The position numbers were made by a program, and so were the translations under genes. A stretch of DNA of 64,000 nucleotides from an uncultured Porphyromonadaceae bacterium (lineage in GTDB: Bacteria > Bacteroidota > Bacteroidia > Bacteroidales > Muribaculaceae), in contig CAMWID010000004.1 of NCBI GenBank assembly GCA_947174235.1, positions 20,569 through 84,568 on the forward strand, read 5' to 3'. Numbering within the stretch: the stretch's first letter is position 1; each line of letters starts with the position of its first letter. Shown one piece after another: positions 1 to 9,447 of this stretch. The notes beneath the pieces were generated by a model. That model saw only the letters and a list, made by a program, of their open reading frames with translations, made no database searches and was not told where the DNA came from.

Positions 1-511
1 AAACAGCAGGAATGTCTATCTCAGCCGACTGAGGTCGCTGCTCACCCGGATAGGTGATATCTCTGTCACTATCAACAAGGGTCTGCGCCGGATAGAGGTC
101 GGAGAGAATGTAATGATAGATTATCTTGAGGCGAAGGCATTGATGAAAGACGGAAGCGGAAGTAATATCGCACGTCTTCTGGAATTGCTGGGCAACGGCG
201 TTATGCTTCCCAATGTGGAGGTAGATTATATCGATCCGTTCAAAAGCTCATTTTCAGACGAGGTCATAGAATGTATGTCGAAATTTATACGCAACGAAGC
301 ATTTTCCCTTGATATGCGTCTTAAGATGGCGAATGTGCTTTTCCAACATGACCCTATCAATGAAGATGCGTTGTTCATGAAGTGTCAGATACTACATTAT
401 CAGGGTCGCACGGGTCTCGCCCAGAGTGTATACAACTCTTTTTGCAGGGAATACCATTCCCTGTTGGGAGGAAACTATCCTCGGGCATTTACGGAAATAA
501 TCAAACCGTAA
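1..511 (+). CDS. C-terminal part of a winged-helix/BTAD-type transcriptional regulator (5'-truncated by window edge)
   Basis: Frame open from nt 2 upstream of the listed ATG (NSRNVYLSRLRSLLTRIGDISVTINKGLRRIEVGENVMIDYLEA...); C-terminus INEDALFMKCQILHYQGRTGLAQSVYNSFCREYHSLLGGNYPRAFTEI resembles the helical BTAD-like tail of Bacteroidetes DNA-binding regulators. Confidence 0.6.
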   Translation, partial: NSRNVYLSRLRSLLTRIGDISVTINKGLRRIEVGENVMIDYLEAKALMKDGSGSNIARLLELLGNGVMLPNVEVDYIDPFKSSFSDEVIECMSKFIRNEAFSLDMRLKMANVLFQHDPINEDALFMKCQILHYQGRTGLAQSVYNSFCREYHSLLGGNYPRAFTEIIKP

Positions 512-596
512 TTGCCCTTGCGGGGTCCAAAATGTCGACCGGTAAAAGATCGGGAGATTTATTACAATTGCTTACAACTAATTAAACACAGTGCTT

Positions 597-2048
597 ATGA
601 TAAAAAGATTAGTTGCGGCTGCTGTTTCTATGGCATTCGCTTTTATGGTATTTCCCGCCCCACCCCGTTTTGAAGGGAAGAAGAGTGATTACCACGGGTA
701 TGCCCGTTATGATTTCAGACTGGAGGGACGGGATGCGGTCGTGATTGTCCCTGACGATCCGTTGCCGGGAAATCCCTGGATGTGGCGTCCTGCATTTTTC
801 GGAGCCTTCCCCTCTATAGACGATGCCCTGCTGGATGCCGGGTTCATAATCGCATATTACGACAACACGTTTGAATGGGCGCGGCCGGAGGCAATGGAAT
901 CGGGTCAGAAATTTTATCGACTGATGGTGGAAAACCACGGACTTGATCCGAAGCCTGTGATGAATGGTATCAGCCGGGGTGGATATTACTCGTTACGACG
1001 TGCCCAGCTTTATCCTGAGACAGTGTCATGTCTTGTTCTCGACAATCCTCTTGTGGATATATTTGAACTGAGACGTGACGAAGAATGGTGGAGGGATGTG
1101 AAGGAGAAATGGGAGCCGTCGGGCAGGAATCCGGAGAGAGGTTCGTTTGAAGAAAATGCAGCCTATAATCTTGATATCCCGGCAATGCGGCATATCCCCG
1201 TGCTGCTGCTCAGCGGAGGGCTTGACACAATAGTGCCTTACGAGAAAAACGGAAAACTTATAGTAGACACTTATCGGCGTTACGGTGCGCCGGTTAAATC
1301 TCTGGTACGTCCTGAAGCGGGACATCATCCGCATGGATTGGACAAAGCTGAAAGAGTGGTTCCGTTCATAAAGAAAGCGGCGTGTAAGGAACCTCTGCAC
1401 ACAGGCAAACTGAAAGTGGCATGTATCGGCAACAGTATAACCGAGGGTGTTGGCACTACCGACCCGTCGACAAAAGCGTATCCCGCAGTGCTTCAGAAGC
1501 TGCTCGGAAAAGAATTTGAAGTCAGGAACTTCGGAGTCAGCTGCAGCACCGCGTTGCGAAAGGGCACAGATTCGGGACAGCCTTTTTCATGGCTTGCCAC
1601 CGCACGTTGCCGGGAGGCTCTCGATTATCAGCCGGATATAGTGGTGATAAAACTTGGAGGAAACGACAGCAAGCCGGACAATTGGAAATATTCCGATGAA
1701 TTTGAACAGGATTATCAGGAGATCATCGACTCGTTTAAATATCTCCCGACTCTGCCGGAAATATATGTGTGCCTGCCTGCGAAAGCCCGTGTGGACGACC
1801 CGTTGCAGATATGGGGTATAGACGAAAAGGTGATTGCAGAGGAGATAACCCCCCGTATATTGAAAATAGCTTTTGCAAACCGTCTTCCGGTGATAGACCT
1901 GCACGATGCTTATGCCGGGGAGGAAAACAGGTGCTATTCCGACAACATTCATCCCACAGACCGGGGCGCCGAACTCATTGCCCGCAAGATATTCAGCAAA
2001 ATAAGGGAATGCTCCGTATTTCAGCACCCTTTCCGCATCAATATTTGA
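597..2048 (+). CDS. Secreted two-domain esterase: N-terminal alpha/beta-hydrolase fused to C-terminal SGNH/GDSL hydrolase
   Basis: Signal peptide; GISRGG nucleophile elbow, SGGLD and EAGHHPHG (Asp/His); then IGNSITEG, LGGNDS and DNIHPTDRG SGNH blocks. GTG at 591, ATG at 597. Confidence 0.8.
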   Translation: MIKRLVAAAVSMAFAFMVFPAPPRFEGKKSDYHGYARYDFRLEGRDAVVIVPDDPLPGNPWMWRPAFFGAFPSIDDALLDAGFIIAYYDNTFEWARPEAMESGQKFYRLMVENHGLDPKPVMNGISRGGYYSLRRAQLYPETVSCLVLDNPLVDIFELRRDEEWWRDVKEKWEPSGRNPERGSFEENAAYNLDIPAMRHIPVLLLSGGLDTIVPYEKNGKLIVDTYRRYGAPVKSLVRPEAGHHPHGLDKAERVVPFIKKAACKEPLHTGKLKVACIGNSITEGVGTTDPSTKAYPAVLQKLLGKEFEVRNFGVSCSTALRKGTDSGQPFSWLATARCREALDYQPDIVVIKLGGNDSKPDNWKYSDEFEQDYQEIIDSFKYLPTLPEIYVCLPAKARVDDPLQIWGIDEKVIAEEITPRILKIAFANRLPVIDLHDAYAGEENRCYSDNIHPTDRGAELIARKIFSKIRECSVFQHPFRINI

Positions 2049-2062
2049 ATAAGTCATAATGC

Positions 2063-2099
2063 AAAACCGGGAGAAACCGTCTCGGTTTCTCCCGGTTTT
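2063..2099. terminator. Intrinsic terminator hairpin
   Basis: AAAACCGGGAGAAACCG-TCT-CGGTTTCTCCCGGTTTT, 17-bp perfect stem just after the esterase stop codon. Confidence 0.85.
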
Positions 2100-2556
2100 G
2101 CCGTTTTGCACGGATCTGATAATAATATTATACCTAAAAAACGCTACAACCATTTTTTCTCACGGAGGAGCCGTAGTAGTTGTTACTGTTGATGATTTTG
2201 TTCGCAATCGCTTTGATGTTCGGAATAGATGAATACTTATCTTAAGATTTTTTACCGTACGACCATTGTATATGCAATATTGTTTTATTCGCCATTGGTA
2301 TGAATTTGTTACAGTTTTAAGAAACCTCGGTTTCTTTGGTTAATTCGGTATTGTCAGGTTTTTGTCCATTACAGTAATCTTGACCGGCTCGTGTGTATGC
2401 GTCGGTGTTTCGATCACAATGCAAAATTAGTTCGGGTGGGTTAATTTTAATCTTAATATTCGCTTAACCGGAAGAAAATCTTCAAGGGAATTACAATTTT
2501 ATGGATGAAAACACCATTTTAAGCAAAAATTAAGATCTGTATTAATGGAGGGACAA

Positions 2557-2564
2557 TAATTTTG
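2557..2564 (+). promoter_or_regulatory. Possible Bacteroidetes -7 box (TAnnTTTG)
   Basis: TAATTTTG 80 nt upstream of the 2644 CDS; no clear -33 TTTG. Confidence 0.35.
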
Positions 2565-2643
2565 TGAATGCATGAATAACCTTTTTGAAGCGGCGATAAA
2601 TATATTGCCGCCCGCATAAAACCATTATAAAACTATCGCAAAT

Positions 2644-4074
2644 ATGAAAATTTTTTGGAAACCGTATCGGGTGGCGACATGTTTGTATGCCATGTCTCAG
2701 ATGATGTCTCCCCTGTCGGCTGCCACCAATACCCTACCGGCAGACATCGCCTCCAGACTTGATTCCTATAATGTGGTGTGGGATACCCCTTCAGTGTCAG
2801 GTTCTCTTGAATCCATGCCTTTGGGCAACGGCGACATCACTTCGAATGTATGGGTGGAGCAAAACGGCGACCTGATGATGTATATAGGGAAAAGCGACAA
2901 CTGGAGCGAGGCGACACGGTTGCTAAAGACGGGAAGGGTAAGGATCTCTTTCACTCCAAACCCTTTCACCGGAAGCGACAATTATTCACAGACTCTTGAC
3001 CTGCGCAAAGGGGAAGTGGAGATAACCGCCGGCACAAGAAAACTGCCGGTCAATATAAAGATATGGATAGATGCTGAAAATCCGGTTGTCAATGTCCAGA
3101 CTGATTCAAAAGTTCCTCTTGAAATAGCATGCACCTCGGAATTGCTTCGTCCGGAGGCTATGACTTTCATAGGAGGAGGCGACGATCCTCTCTCCACCAG
3201 TTACAGGGGGCTGGTGGATTCCCCCGTGAAACCACATGAAAGCGCCGATACATTTGTGTCTTCGCCTGACCGTGTCAGATGGTATCACAGGAATGAATCT
3301 TCGTTCTTCAAGACTATACTCGAGAAGCAGAATGTAGGGGAGCTTGCCGACAAATATCGAGATCCCTATCTGCATCCCCTTGAACAATTCTGGGATTGTC
3401 TCAACCCGATAGATTATATCGCCGCCCTTACATATGATATAGAAGAGCTTAAAAGACTTCCTGCCGATATAATCGGCAATGAACTCGTGGCTGAGTGGGA
3501 AGGAGTCCTTTCCAAGTTGCCGCCTTTGCCGAAGAGCGCGGATGGAAAACTTCTGCTACCTGCGGAAGAATTTGGCATTGACAGGAATTTTGAGAATCCT
3601 CAGTGCTATGTCATATGGCCTTTCAAACTCTATGGCGTGACACAGCCGGATTATGAGCTCGCCCTCAATACATTCAATATGCGTAAATTCAAGGCATCAA
3701 ACTGCTGGAGCCAGTGTGCGGTGCAGGCTGCGCGTCTCGGATTGTCGGGAGAAATGGCTGAATTGCTGATGCATAATGCCGGTGCACAGGATCCGTCGGT
3801 ACGGTTCCCCGCGTTCTGGAATCCTGGCAGCGATTATGTTCCTGATTTCGACAATGGAGGAGTGCTTGCTATGGCTGTACAGACTATGCTTGTGGACAAT
3901 CTTGGAGACAGCATACTTGTGGCACAGGCTCTCCCTGACGGATGGGAGGCAGATTTCAAGCTTCATGCCTACGGCAACACTACAGTGATAGGAAAAGCCA
4001 AGGGTAAAAAGGTGGAATCGCTTGACATCTTCCCCGCTTCTCGTGCAGCCTCAGTGGTTTATCCTGAAAAATAA
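2644..4074 (+). CDS. DUF5703/GH95-like glycoside hydrolase-family protein, apparently internally deleted
   Basis: N-term YNVVWDTPSVSGSLESMPLGNGDITSNVWVEQNGDLMMYIGKSDNWSE typical of DUF5703; C-term LEQFWDCLNP...LPPLPKSADGKLLLPAEE...NPQCYVIWPFKLYG typical of the distal barrel; the expected central region is missing. Confidence 0.7.
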   Translation: MKIFWKPYRVATCLYAMSQMMSPLSAATNTLPADIASRLDSYNVVWDTPSVSGSLESMPLGNGDITSNVWVEQNGDLMMYIGKSDNWSEATRLLKTGRVRISFTPNPFTGSDNYSQTLDLRKGEVEITAGTRKLPVNIKIWIDAENPVVNVQTDSKVPLEIACTSELLRPEAMTFIGGGDDPLSTSYRGLVDSPVKPHESADTFVSSPDRVRWYHRNESSFFKTILEKQNVGELADKYRDPYLHPLEQFWDCLNPIDYIAALTYDIEELKRLPADIIGNELVAEWEGVLSKLPPLPKSADGKLLLPAEEFGIDRNFENPQCYVIWPFKLYGVTQPDYELALNTFNMRKFKASNCWSQCAVQAARLGLSGEMAELLMHNAGAQDPSVRFPAFWNPGSDYVPDFDNGGVLAMAVQTMLVDNLGDSILVAQALPDGWEADFKLHAYGNTTVIGKAKGKKVESLDIFPASRAASVVYPEK

Positions 4075-4085
4075 TCTCGATTATC

Positions 4086-5012
4086 ATGAATAAAAAACAT
4101 TTATTGTCTTTCTTTCTCCTCGCCGCGTCTCTCCCTTTGGCAGCCAAGAACCCTTTTGTGACCCACATCTATACGGCGGATCCCTCCGCACATGTATGGG
4201 AAGACGGCAGACTTTATGTCTATGCCTCCCACGACGTGGATCCTCCGAGAGGGTGTGACCTTATGGACAAATATCATGTGTTCTCTACAGATGATATGGT
4301 CAACTGGACAGACCATGGGGAGATTCTCAATTCCGGCATGGTGAAATGGGGCAGACCGGAAGGGGGATTCATGTGGGCGCCCGATTGTGCGTACAGGAAT
4401 GGCAAATATTATTATTACTTCCCGCATCCGAGCGATTCAGACTGGAACAATACATGGAAAGTGGGTGTGGCGGTAAGTGACAGCCCGAGCGGAGGTTTCG
4501 TGCCGCTGGATGCCCCGATGCAAGGTGTAGGTGGTTTCGCCCTCATAGATCCCTGCGTTTTTGTGGATGACGACGGCAGTGCATATTTCTATTATGGCGG
4601 GGGTGGCAAATGCTATGGCGCTCTACTCAAAGAAAATATGATAGAACTCGCCGTGCCCCTCAAAGAGATGGAAGGTCTTGAGGATTTCCATGAAGCTTCA
4701 TGGGTGCACAAATATAACGGAAAATATTATCTGTCATATGCCGACAACCATGCTGAAGATGGAAGAGGGGCTAACCGCCTCTGTTATGCCATGGGCGACA
4801 CCCCTATGGGTCCGTGGGAATATAAAGGGGTCTATCTTGAACCCACCGGCTGCGACACGAGCCATGGGTCGATCGTGGAATATAAAGGGAAATGGTATGC
4901 CTTCTATCACAATCAGGATCTTTCCGGACAAGGCAACCTCCGTTCGATATGTGTGGATGAGCTGCACTATAATCCGGACGGCACCATAAAGGTTGTGAGG
5001 CAGACAAAATAA
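4086..5012 (+). CDS. Glycoside hydrolase family 43 (beta-xylosidase/alpha-L-arabinofuranosidase-like)
   Basis: Signal peptide; HIYTADPSAHVWEDGRLYVYASHD, FALIDPCVFVDDDG, EDFHEASWVHKYNGKYYLSYA (Asp/Asp/Glu triad of GH43). Confidence 0.85.
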   Translation: MNKKHLLSFFLLAASLPLAAKNPFVTHIYTADPSAHVWEDGRLYVYASHDVDPPRGCDLMDKYHVFSTDDMVNWTDHGEILNSGMVKWGRPEGGFMWAPDCAYRNGKYYYYFPHPSDSDWNNTWKVGVAVSDSPSGGFVPLDAPMQGVGGFALIDPCVFVDDDGSAYFYYGGGGKCYGALLKENMIELAVPLKEMEGLEDFHEASWVHKYNGKYYLSYADNHAEDGRGANRLCYAMGDTPMGPWEYKGVYLEPTGCDTSHGSIVEYKGKWYAFYHNQDLSGQGNLRSICVDELHYNPDGTIKVVRQTK

Positions 5013-5044
5013 CAGCAGACAAAATAGCAGCAGATAAAATATGA
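5000..5044. repeat. 15-bp tandem repeat (GCAGACAAAATARCA x ~3)
   Basis: GCAGACAAAATAACA / GCAGACAAAATAGCA / GCAGATAAAATATGA; the first unit contains the GH43 stop codon. Confidence 0.8.
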
Positions 5045-5146
5045 CAAAATAAATTTCCCGGAGAGGTTTATTCATGAAACTTGTGGCAAATGTGGGGAAA
5101 AATGCGTAAATTCGCGATATATTCTAACCTTAAACGAATTAACCTC

Positions 5147-6520
5147 ATGTTTCCCAAAGAGACCTATGTAAACCGCCGTGCGGCTCTCAAGAAGAGGGTC
5201 GGATCGGGTATTCTCCTGTTTTTAGGCAATAATGAAGTCGGTGTGAACTATGCCGACAACACATATGATTTCCGTCAGGATTCCACATTCCTGTATTATT
5301 TCGGGCTTCCGTATGCCGGACTTAACGCTGTCATAGATATCGACAATGACAGGGAGATAATTTTCGGTGACGAACTGACCATAGACGACATCGTATGGAT
5401 GGGCACACAGCCTACCCTGCATGAGAAAGCCTCCATGGTCGGAATTTCCGACACTCGTCCTGCCGCTGATCTTGCCAAATATCTTAGCGGCGCCAAGATA
5501 TTGGACCGAAGGGTGCATTATCTTCCACCTTACCGGGCGGAACATAATGTGCAGCTCCTTCACCTTCTCGGTATACTTCCCGGAGCGGAGCAGCCTTCTA
5601 TCCCTATGATACGTGCGGTCGTGGATCAGCGCAACCATAAGACAGAAGAGGAGATCGCGGAGATCGAACGGGCATGTGACGTGACCGCCGACATGCACAT
5701 AGCCGCGATAAAGATGTTGCGTCCCGGCATGAGGGAGTGTGAGGTGAGCGCAGCCATCGAGGAAGTGGCTCAGGCGGCTGGAATGAGACTCTCTTTCCCG
5801 ATAATCGCCACTGTCAACGGACAGACTCTCCACAACCATTATCATGGCAATGTGGCTAAATCCGGACAGATGCTTCTTGTTGACGCGGGAGCGGAGACGG
5901 AAATGGGTTATGCCGGCGACATGTCGTCCACCATCTGTGTCGATCCGAAGTTCACTCCCCGTCAGAAATCCATATACGACATACAGGTGGCTTCTCATCT
6001 CGCGGCGGTAGACGCGTTGAAGCCCGGAGTGCCGTTCAAAGATGTATATGAGCTTTCATGCCGTGTGGTATGCGAGGGTCTGAAGGGTCTCGGAATCATG
6101 AAGGGAGACCCCGCCGATGCGGTCGAGGCGGGCGCGCACGCCATGTTCTATCCTTGCGGTCTGGGACACATGATGGGTCTTGACGTGCATGACATGGAAA
6201 ATCTCGGCGAGGTATGGGTTGGTTACGACGGTCAGCCCAAGAGCACTCAGTTCGGCAGGAAATCACTCCGTCTCGCACGTCCACTTGAACCCGGATTTGT
6301 ACATACCATCGAACCGGGAATCTATTTTATTCCCGAGCTTATCGATCTCTGGCGCGGTCAGCATAAGTTTGAAGACTTCATCAACTATGATGAGGTTGAA
6401 AAATGGAAAGATTTCACCGGTCTGCGCAACGAGGAGGATTATCTTATCACCGAGACAGGCGCCCGCCGTCTTGGTAAGAAGATACCTCTCACCACTGAGG
6501 AAGTGGAGGCAATGCGATGA
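5147..6520 (+). CDS. pepP: Xaa-Pro aminopeptidase (M24B, aminopeptidase P)
   Basis: MFPKETYVNRRAALKKRVGSGILLFLGNNE..., LLVDAGAETEMGYAGDMSSTICV, GLGHMMGLDVHDM, HTIEPGIYFIPEL. Start chosen at internal ATG 5147. Confidence 0.9.
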   Translation: MFPKETYVNRRAALKKRVGSGILLFLGNNEVGVNYADNTYDFRQDSTFLYYFGLPYAGLNAVIDIDNDREIIFGDELTIDDIVWMGTQPTLHEKASMVGISDTRPAADLAKYLSGAKILDRRVHYLPPYRAEHNVQLLHLLGILPGAEQPSIPMIRAVVDQRNHKTEEEIAEIERACDVTADMHIAAIKMLRPGMRECEVSAAIEEVAQAAGMRLSFPIIATVNGQTLHNHYHGNVAKSGQMLLVDAGAETEMGYAGDMSSTICVDPKFTPRQKSIYDIQVASHLAAVDALKPGVPFKDVYELSCRVVCEGLKGLGIMKGDPADAVEAGAHAMFYPCGLGHMMGLDVHDMENLGEVWVGYDGQPKSTQFGRKSLRLARPLEPGFVHTIEPGIYFIPELIDLWRGQHKFEDFINYDEVEKWKDFTGLRNEEDYLITETGARRLGKKIPLTTEEVEAMR

Positions 6521-7449
6521 CAGGACGTTTCGCCCCCTCCCCTTCCGGGAGGATGCATCTTGGAAATATTTTCGCCGCACTTCTTTCCTGGCTCTCAGCC
6601 AGGAAGGAAGGCGGCAGATGGATACTGCGGATCGAAGACCTCGATCCGCAGCGTTCACGTATGGACTATGCCCTTCAGATAGAGGATGACCTTGAATGGC
6701 TCGGACTTGACTGGGACGAAGGTGGCGTGGCGGGGAAAGGAGACAACGGACCGTATTGTCAGAGTCTTCGTGGGGAAATATACGAGAAAGCTCTTGACAA
6801 ATTGAAATCCACAGGTCTTACTTATCCATGCTATTGTACCCGCGCCGATATAATGGCGACACAGGCTCCGCACGAAAGCGACGGAAGAGTGGTCTATTCC
6901 GGTACATGCCGTCCCGCTCGTTTCGGAGGGGGAATGTCGCACAATGAGAATAGAAGGCAGGAGCGTGCGACAAGAATATATGTGCCTGACCGGGAGATTG
7001 TATTTACCGACAGGCTTTACGGGCGACAGTCGGTGAATCTCGCCGGGCATTGCGGTGACTTTATACTCAGAAGAGGTGACGGGGCATGGGCATATCAGCT
7101 GGCGGTAGTGATAGACGACGCGTTGATGGGTGTGACTGAGGTAGTGCGGGGCAGTGACCTTCTCTTGTCGTCGGCACAACAGATTTATCTTTATGAACTG
7201 TTGGGTTATCCCGCACCTGAGTTTGCCCACGTGCCACTTTTGTGCAATGCCGACGGGAGAAGGTTGTCAAAGCGGGATGCTTCTTTGGGTATGGGTGAGC
7301 TCAGAAAAGAGTACACTCCGTCACAGATCATCGGGCAGCTTGCCTATATCGCGGGGATACTTCCGGAGCCGTTCCCCGTCAGTGCCCGGGGACTGCTTCC
7401 ATTATTCTCATGGTCGGCAGTCAGAAAGACTGCCACATTATGTATATGA
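6517..7449 (+). CDS. gluQ: Glutamyl-Q tRNA(Asp) synthetase
   Basis: GRFAPSPSGRMHLGN, RIEDLDPQRS, YPCYCTRADI, HVPLLCNADGRRLSKRDASL; lacks the anticodon-binding domain of full GltX. ATGA overlap with pepP. Confidence 0.88.
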   Translation: MTGRFAPSPSGRMHLGNIFAALLSWLSARKEGGRWILRIEDLDPQRSRMDYALQIEDDLEWLGLDWDEGGVAGKGDNGPYCQSLRGEIYEKALDKLKSTGLTYPCYCTRADIMATQAPHESDGRVVYSGTCRPARFGGGMSHNENRRQERATRIYVPDREIVFTDRLYGRQSVNLAGHCGDFILRRGDGAWAYQLAVVIDDALMGVTEVVRGSDLLLSSAQQIYLYELLGYPAPEFAHVPLLCNADGRRLSKRDASLGMGELRKEYTPSQIIGQLAYIAGILPEPFPVSARGLLPLFSWSAVRKTATLCI

Positions 7450-7504
7450 TTCTGATTTCGGGAACATGATATTGCAAATCAAAGGTTGAGCAAGTTGCAA
7501 ATCT

Positions 7505-7554
7505 GGTTGATGGCGATAGACTGTAAGGTAGGTTGATAGTGATAAACTGTAAGT
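7505..7554. repeat. Imperfect direct repeat, 26-bp period
   Basis: GGTTGATGGCGATAGACTGTAAGG and GGTTGATAGTGATAAACTGTAAGT. Confidence 0.6.
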
Positions 7555-7615
7555 CAGCGGAGGCAGGCGGTATGCTGTGTCCGGTTCTGTCTACAATCTA
7601 ACTTGAACCTTAAAA

Positions 7616-9085
7616 TTATTTTACCCTTTTTCCCCACACTGTCCTTCCTGAAGCGTCAAGACCGGTAAACAATACGGTGTCGGTCTCGCGTTCCCAGTCG
7701 TGTCCGGGGTGTATCATCAGACCCGAAATTTTTTCTCCGCCTATAGTCAGCGACAATATCTGGTTTGCGGAATCAAAATTCCATGTCTTTCCGTTTTCCT
7801 TTTCAGTGAGTTGATGGATGAATGAACGGTTGCCTTCACCCTCGCGTAGATCGCCTTCCCCCCACAGGATCTGACCGGCTTCAAGGTTCCGTTCCACACG
7901 GGGTTCTGTGACTCTTATGATTTCCCATTCACCACACAGGTCGGCGGAATTGAAATTTCTCGGCTTCACCCCTGCGAATCTCTCGGGAGACACAACAGGC
8001 CATCCGTCAGGAGTGACAAACAACTGACGCAGATGCAGCACCATAAGACCGGAGTCTTTCGCGTATCTGCCCTGATGCGCCATGAAATAGTTTCCCTCTC
8101 CGTCGTCAAATACCCCGCAATGCGCGGTTCCCACCCATCCGGGATGGTTGTCAAAAGAATAAGGTGCTGTTAGGATCGGGAAATTATTGGTCGTGTCGCT
8201 CACGTTCAGACCATTGAAATCAACGAATGGTCCTTCGGCGCGGTCTGCCCTCGCCACTCTGACATTATATGTGGTCATCAGAGGCTCATAGCTCTGGAAG
8301 AGAAAATATTTACCGGTTGCTTCATGCCTGATTATTTCCGGGGCTTCAAGATTGTCTTTCTTCCAGTTGGCGCGACGCGCCACGAGGTGTCCCTGGTCGT
8401 CAGCTTTCTTTGCGAGACCCGTGGAGGGATCCAGTTCGACGCAATACAGTCCGCCGAAATACGATCCGTAGTGCATCCATTGTCTGCCGTCATTGTCTGT
8501 GATTACAGACGGGTCGATAGCGTTCATCGCGGAAGATTTGTCGGTACGTACCACCGCACCTTTCTGAATCCACGGACCTTCAGGGGAATGAGCTTCCGCC
8601 ATTCCGATGTAAGAAGTGTTCATTCCGAAAGCGGATACACAATAGTAAAGTCGGAACACTCCGTTTCCACAATCCACCATATACGGCGCCCAGATGTTTG
8701 TGGCGCCTTTCCCTTCCGCTTTTTCTTTCACCCAGGCAACCGCCTCGGCGGGTATCTCCGGGAATGCCCATCCTAAAAATTCCCAGTTTACAAGATCCTT
8801 AGATCTCCGCATCTGTATGTATCCGAGCGGCACATTGTTTTCATGGGCTTCCTTTCGGTTTTCCCTATAAATGGCGTCAGTGGAGTACATATAATAATAT
8901 TCCCCTACCTTTCGGCATGATGGATCGTGAACATTGTAAGTTCCCCAGCTTTTCCAGTTCCGCATTCCCGCGATCGCAGAGTAATCATCCGCCCAGGGAT
9001 TCGGGGAAGAGACGGGAGAGAAAGTATCCGCCACAGCGGGGAGAGCGAATATCGTCGCAACACATATAGAAGAAAAGATTTTCAT
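7616..9085 (-). CDS. GH43, arabinan endo-1,5-alpha-L-arabinosidase-like
   Basis: NVHDPSCRKVGEYYYMYSTDA, AIDPSVITDNDGRQWMHYGS, LEAPEIIRHEATGKYFLF, GWVGTAHCGVFDDGEGNYF. Start taken at MKIFSSICVATIFALPAVA (signal peptide). Confidence 0.85.
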   Translation of the reverse strand: MKIFSSICVATIFALPAVADTFSPVSSPNPWADDYSAIAGMRNWKSWGTYNVHDPSCRKVGEYYYMYSTDAIYRENRKEAHENNVPLGYIQMRRSKDLVNWEFLGWAFPEIPAEAVAWVKEKAEGKGATNIWAPYMVDCGNGVFRLYYCVSAFGMNTSYIGMAEAHSPEGPWIQKGAVVRTDKSSAMNAIDPSVITDNDGRQWMHYGSYFGGLYCVELDPSTGLAKKADDQGHLVARRANWKKDNLEAPEIIRHEATGKYFLFQSYEPLMTTYNVRVARADRAEGPFVDFNGLNVSDTTNNFPILTAPYSFDNHPGWVGTAHCGVFDDGEGNYFMAHQGRYAKDSGLMVLHLRQLFVTPDGWPVVSPERFAGVKPRNFNSADLCGEWEIIRVTEPRVERNLEAGQILWGEGDLREGEGNRSFIHQLTEKENGKTWNFDSANQILSLTIGGEKISGLMIHPGHDWERETDTVLFTGLDASGRTVWGKRVK

Positions 9086-9357
9086 GATGTCAAACAGATT
9101 TGAATTGTTATAGATTTCAGGGGCGGTTATCCAATTTGCTAACATGCCCGATGTGTCGGACGAGGGAGTTTCCTGCCTGAATTTTGATGTTGCAAAATTA
9201 CATTTAATAAAATTGACAGAGGTGTAATTTCAAATCAGATATGGAGATAAACTTGTAAAAAATAAGATGAAATGTGTAATAAGGTGAAAATTTGAGTCAA
9301 AAGGGTGGATATATGAGTATAATGGTTAAAAGATTGTGTAACTGAAGAAAAAAGTTA

Positions 9358-9365
9358 TAAATTTG
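9358..9365 (+). promoter_or_regulatory. Putative -7 box TAAATTTG of HTCS gene promoter
   Basis: TAAATTTG with TTG 21 nt upstream (9334-9336). Confidence 0.45.
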
Positions 9366-9447
9366 CATTGAAATTGATGGCTGTGCCGGAATAAGCTTTC
9401 TGACCGCCGGGAAAACTGACCATAGATACCTGTTTTTTGATATTGAC

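Noticed and set aside
382-585. 67-aa ORF overlapping the end of the first gene
   Set aside because: Out of frame with a clearly coding C-terminus; no family.
2319-2336. Hairpin AAGAAACC-TC-GGTTTCTT as a terminator
   Set aside because: Short, 2-nt loop, no T-run and not near a gene end; function unclear.
2644-4074. Frameshifted pseudogene for the DUF5703-like protein
   Set aside because: Frame is intact across the suspected junction, so an in-frame deletion or assembly collapse fits better than a frameshift.
5222-5998. 258-aa minus-strand ORF
   Set aside because: Lies opposite the conserved pepP coding sequence; no recognisable family, typical shadow ORF.
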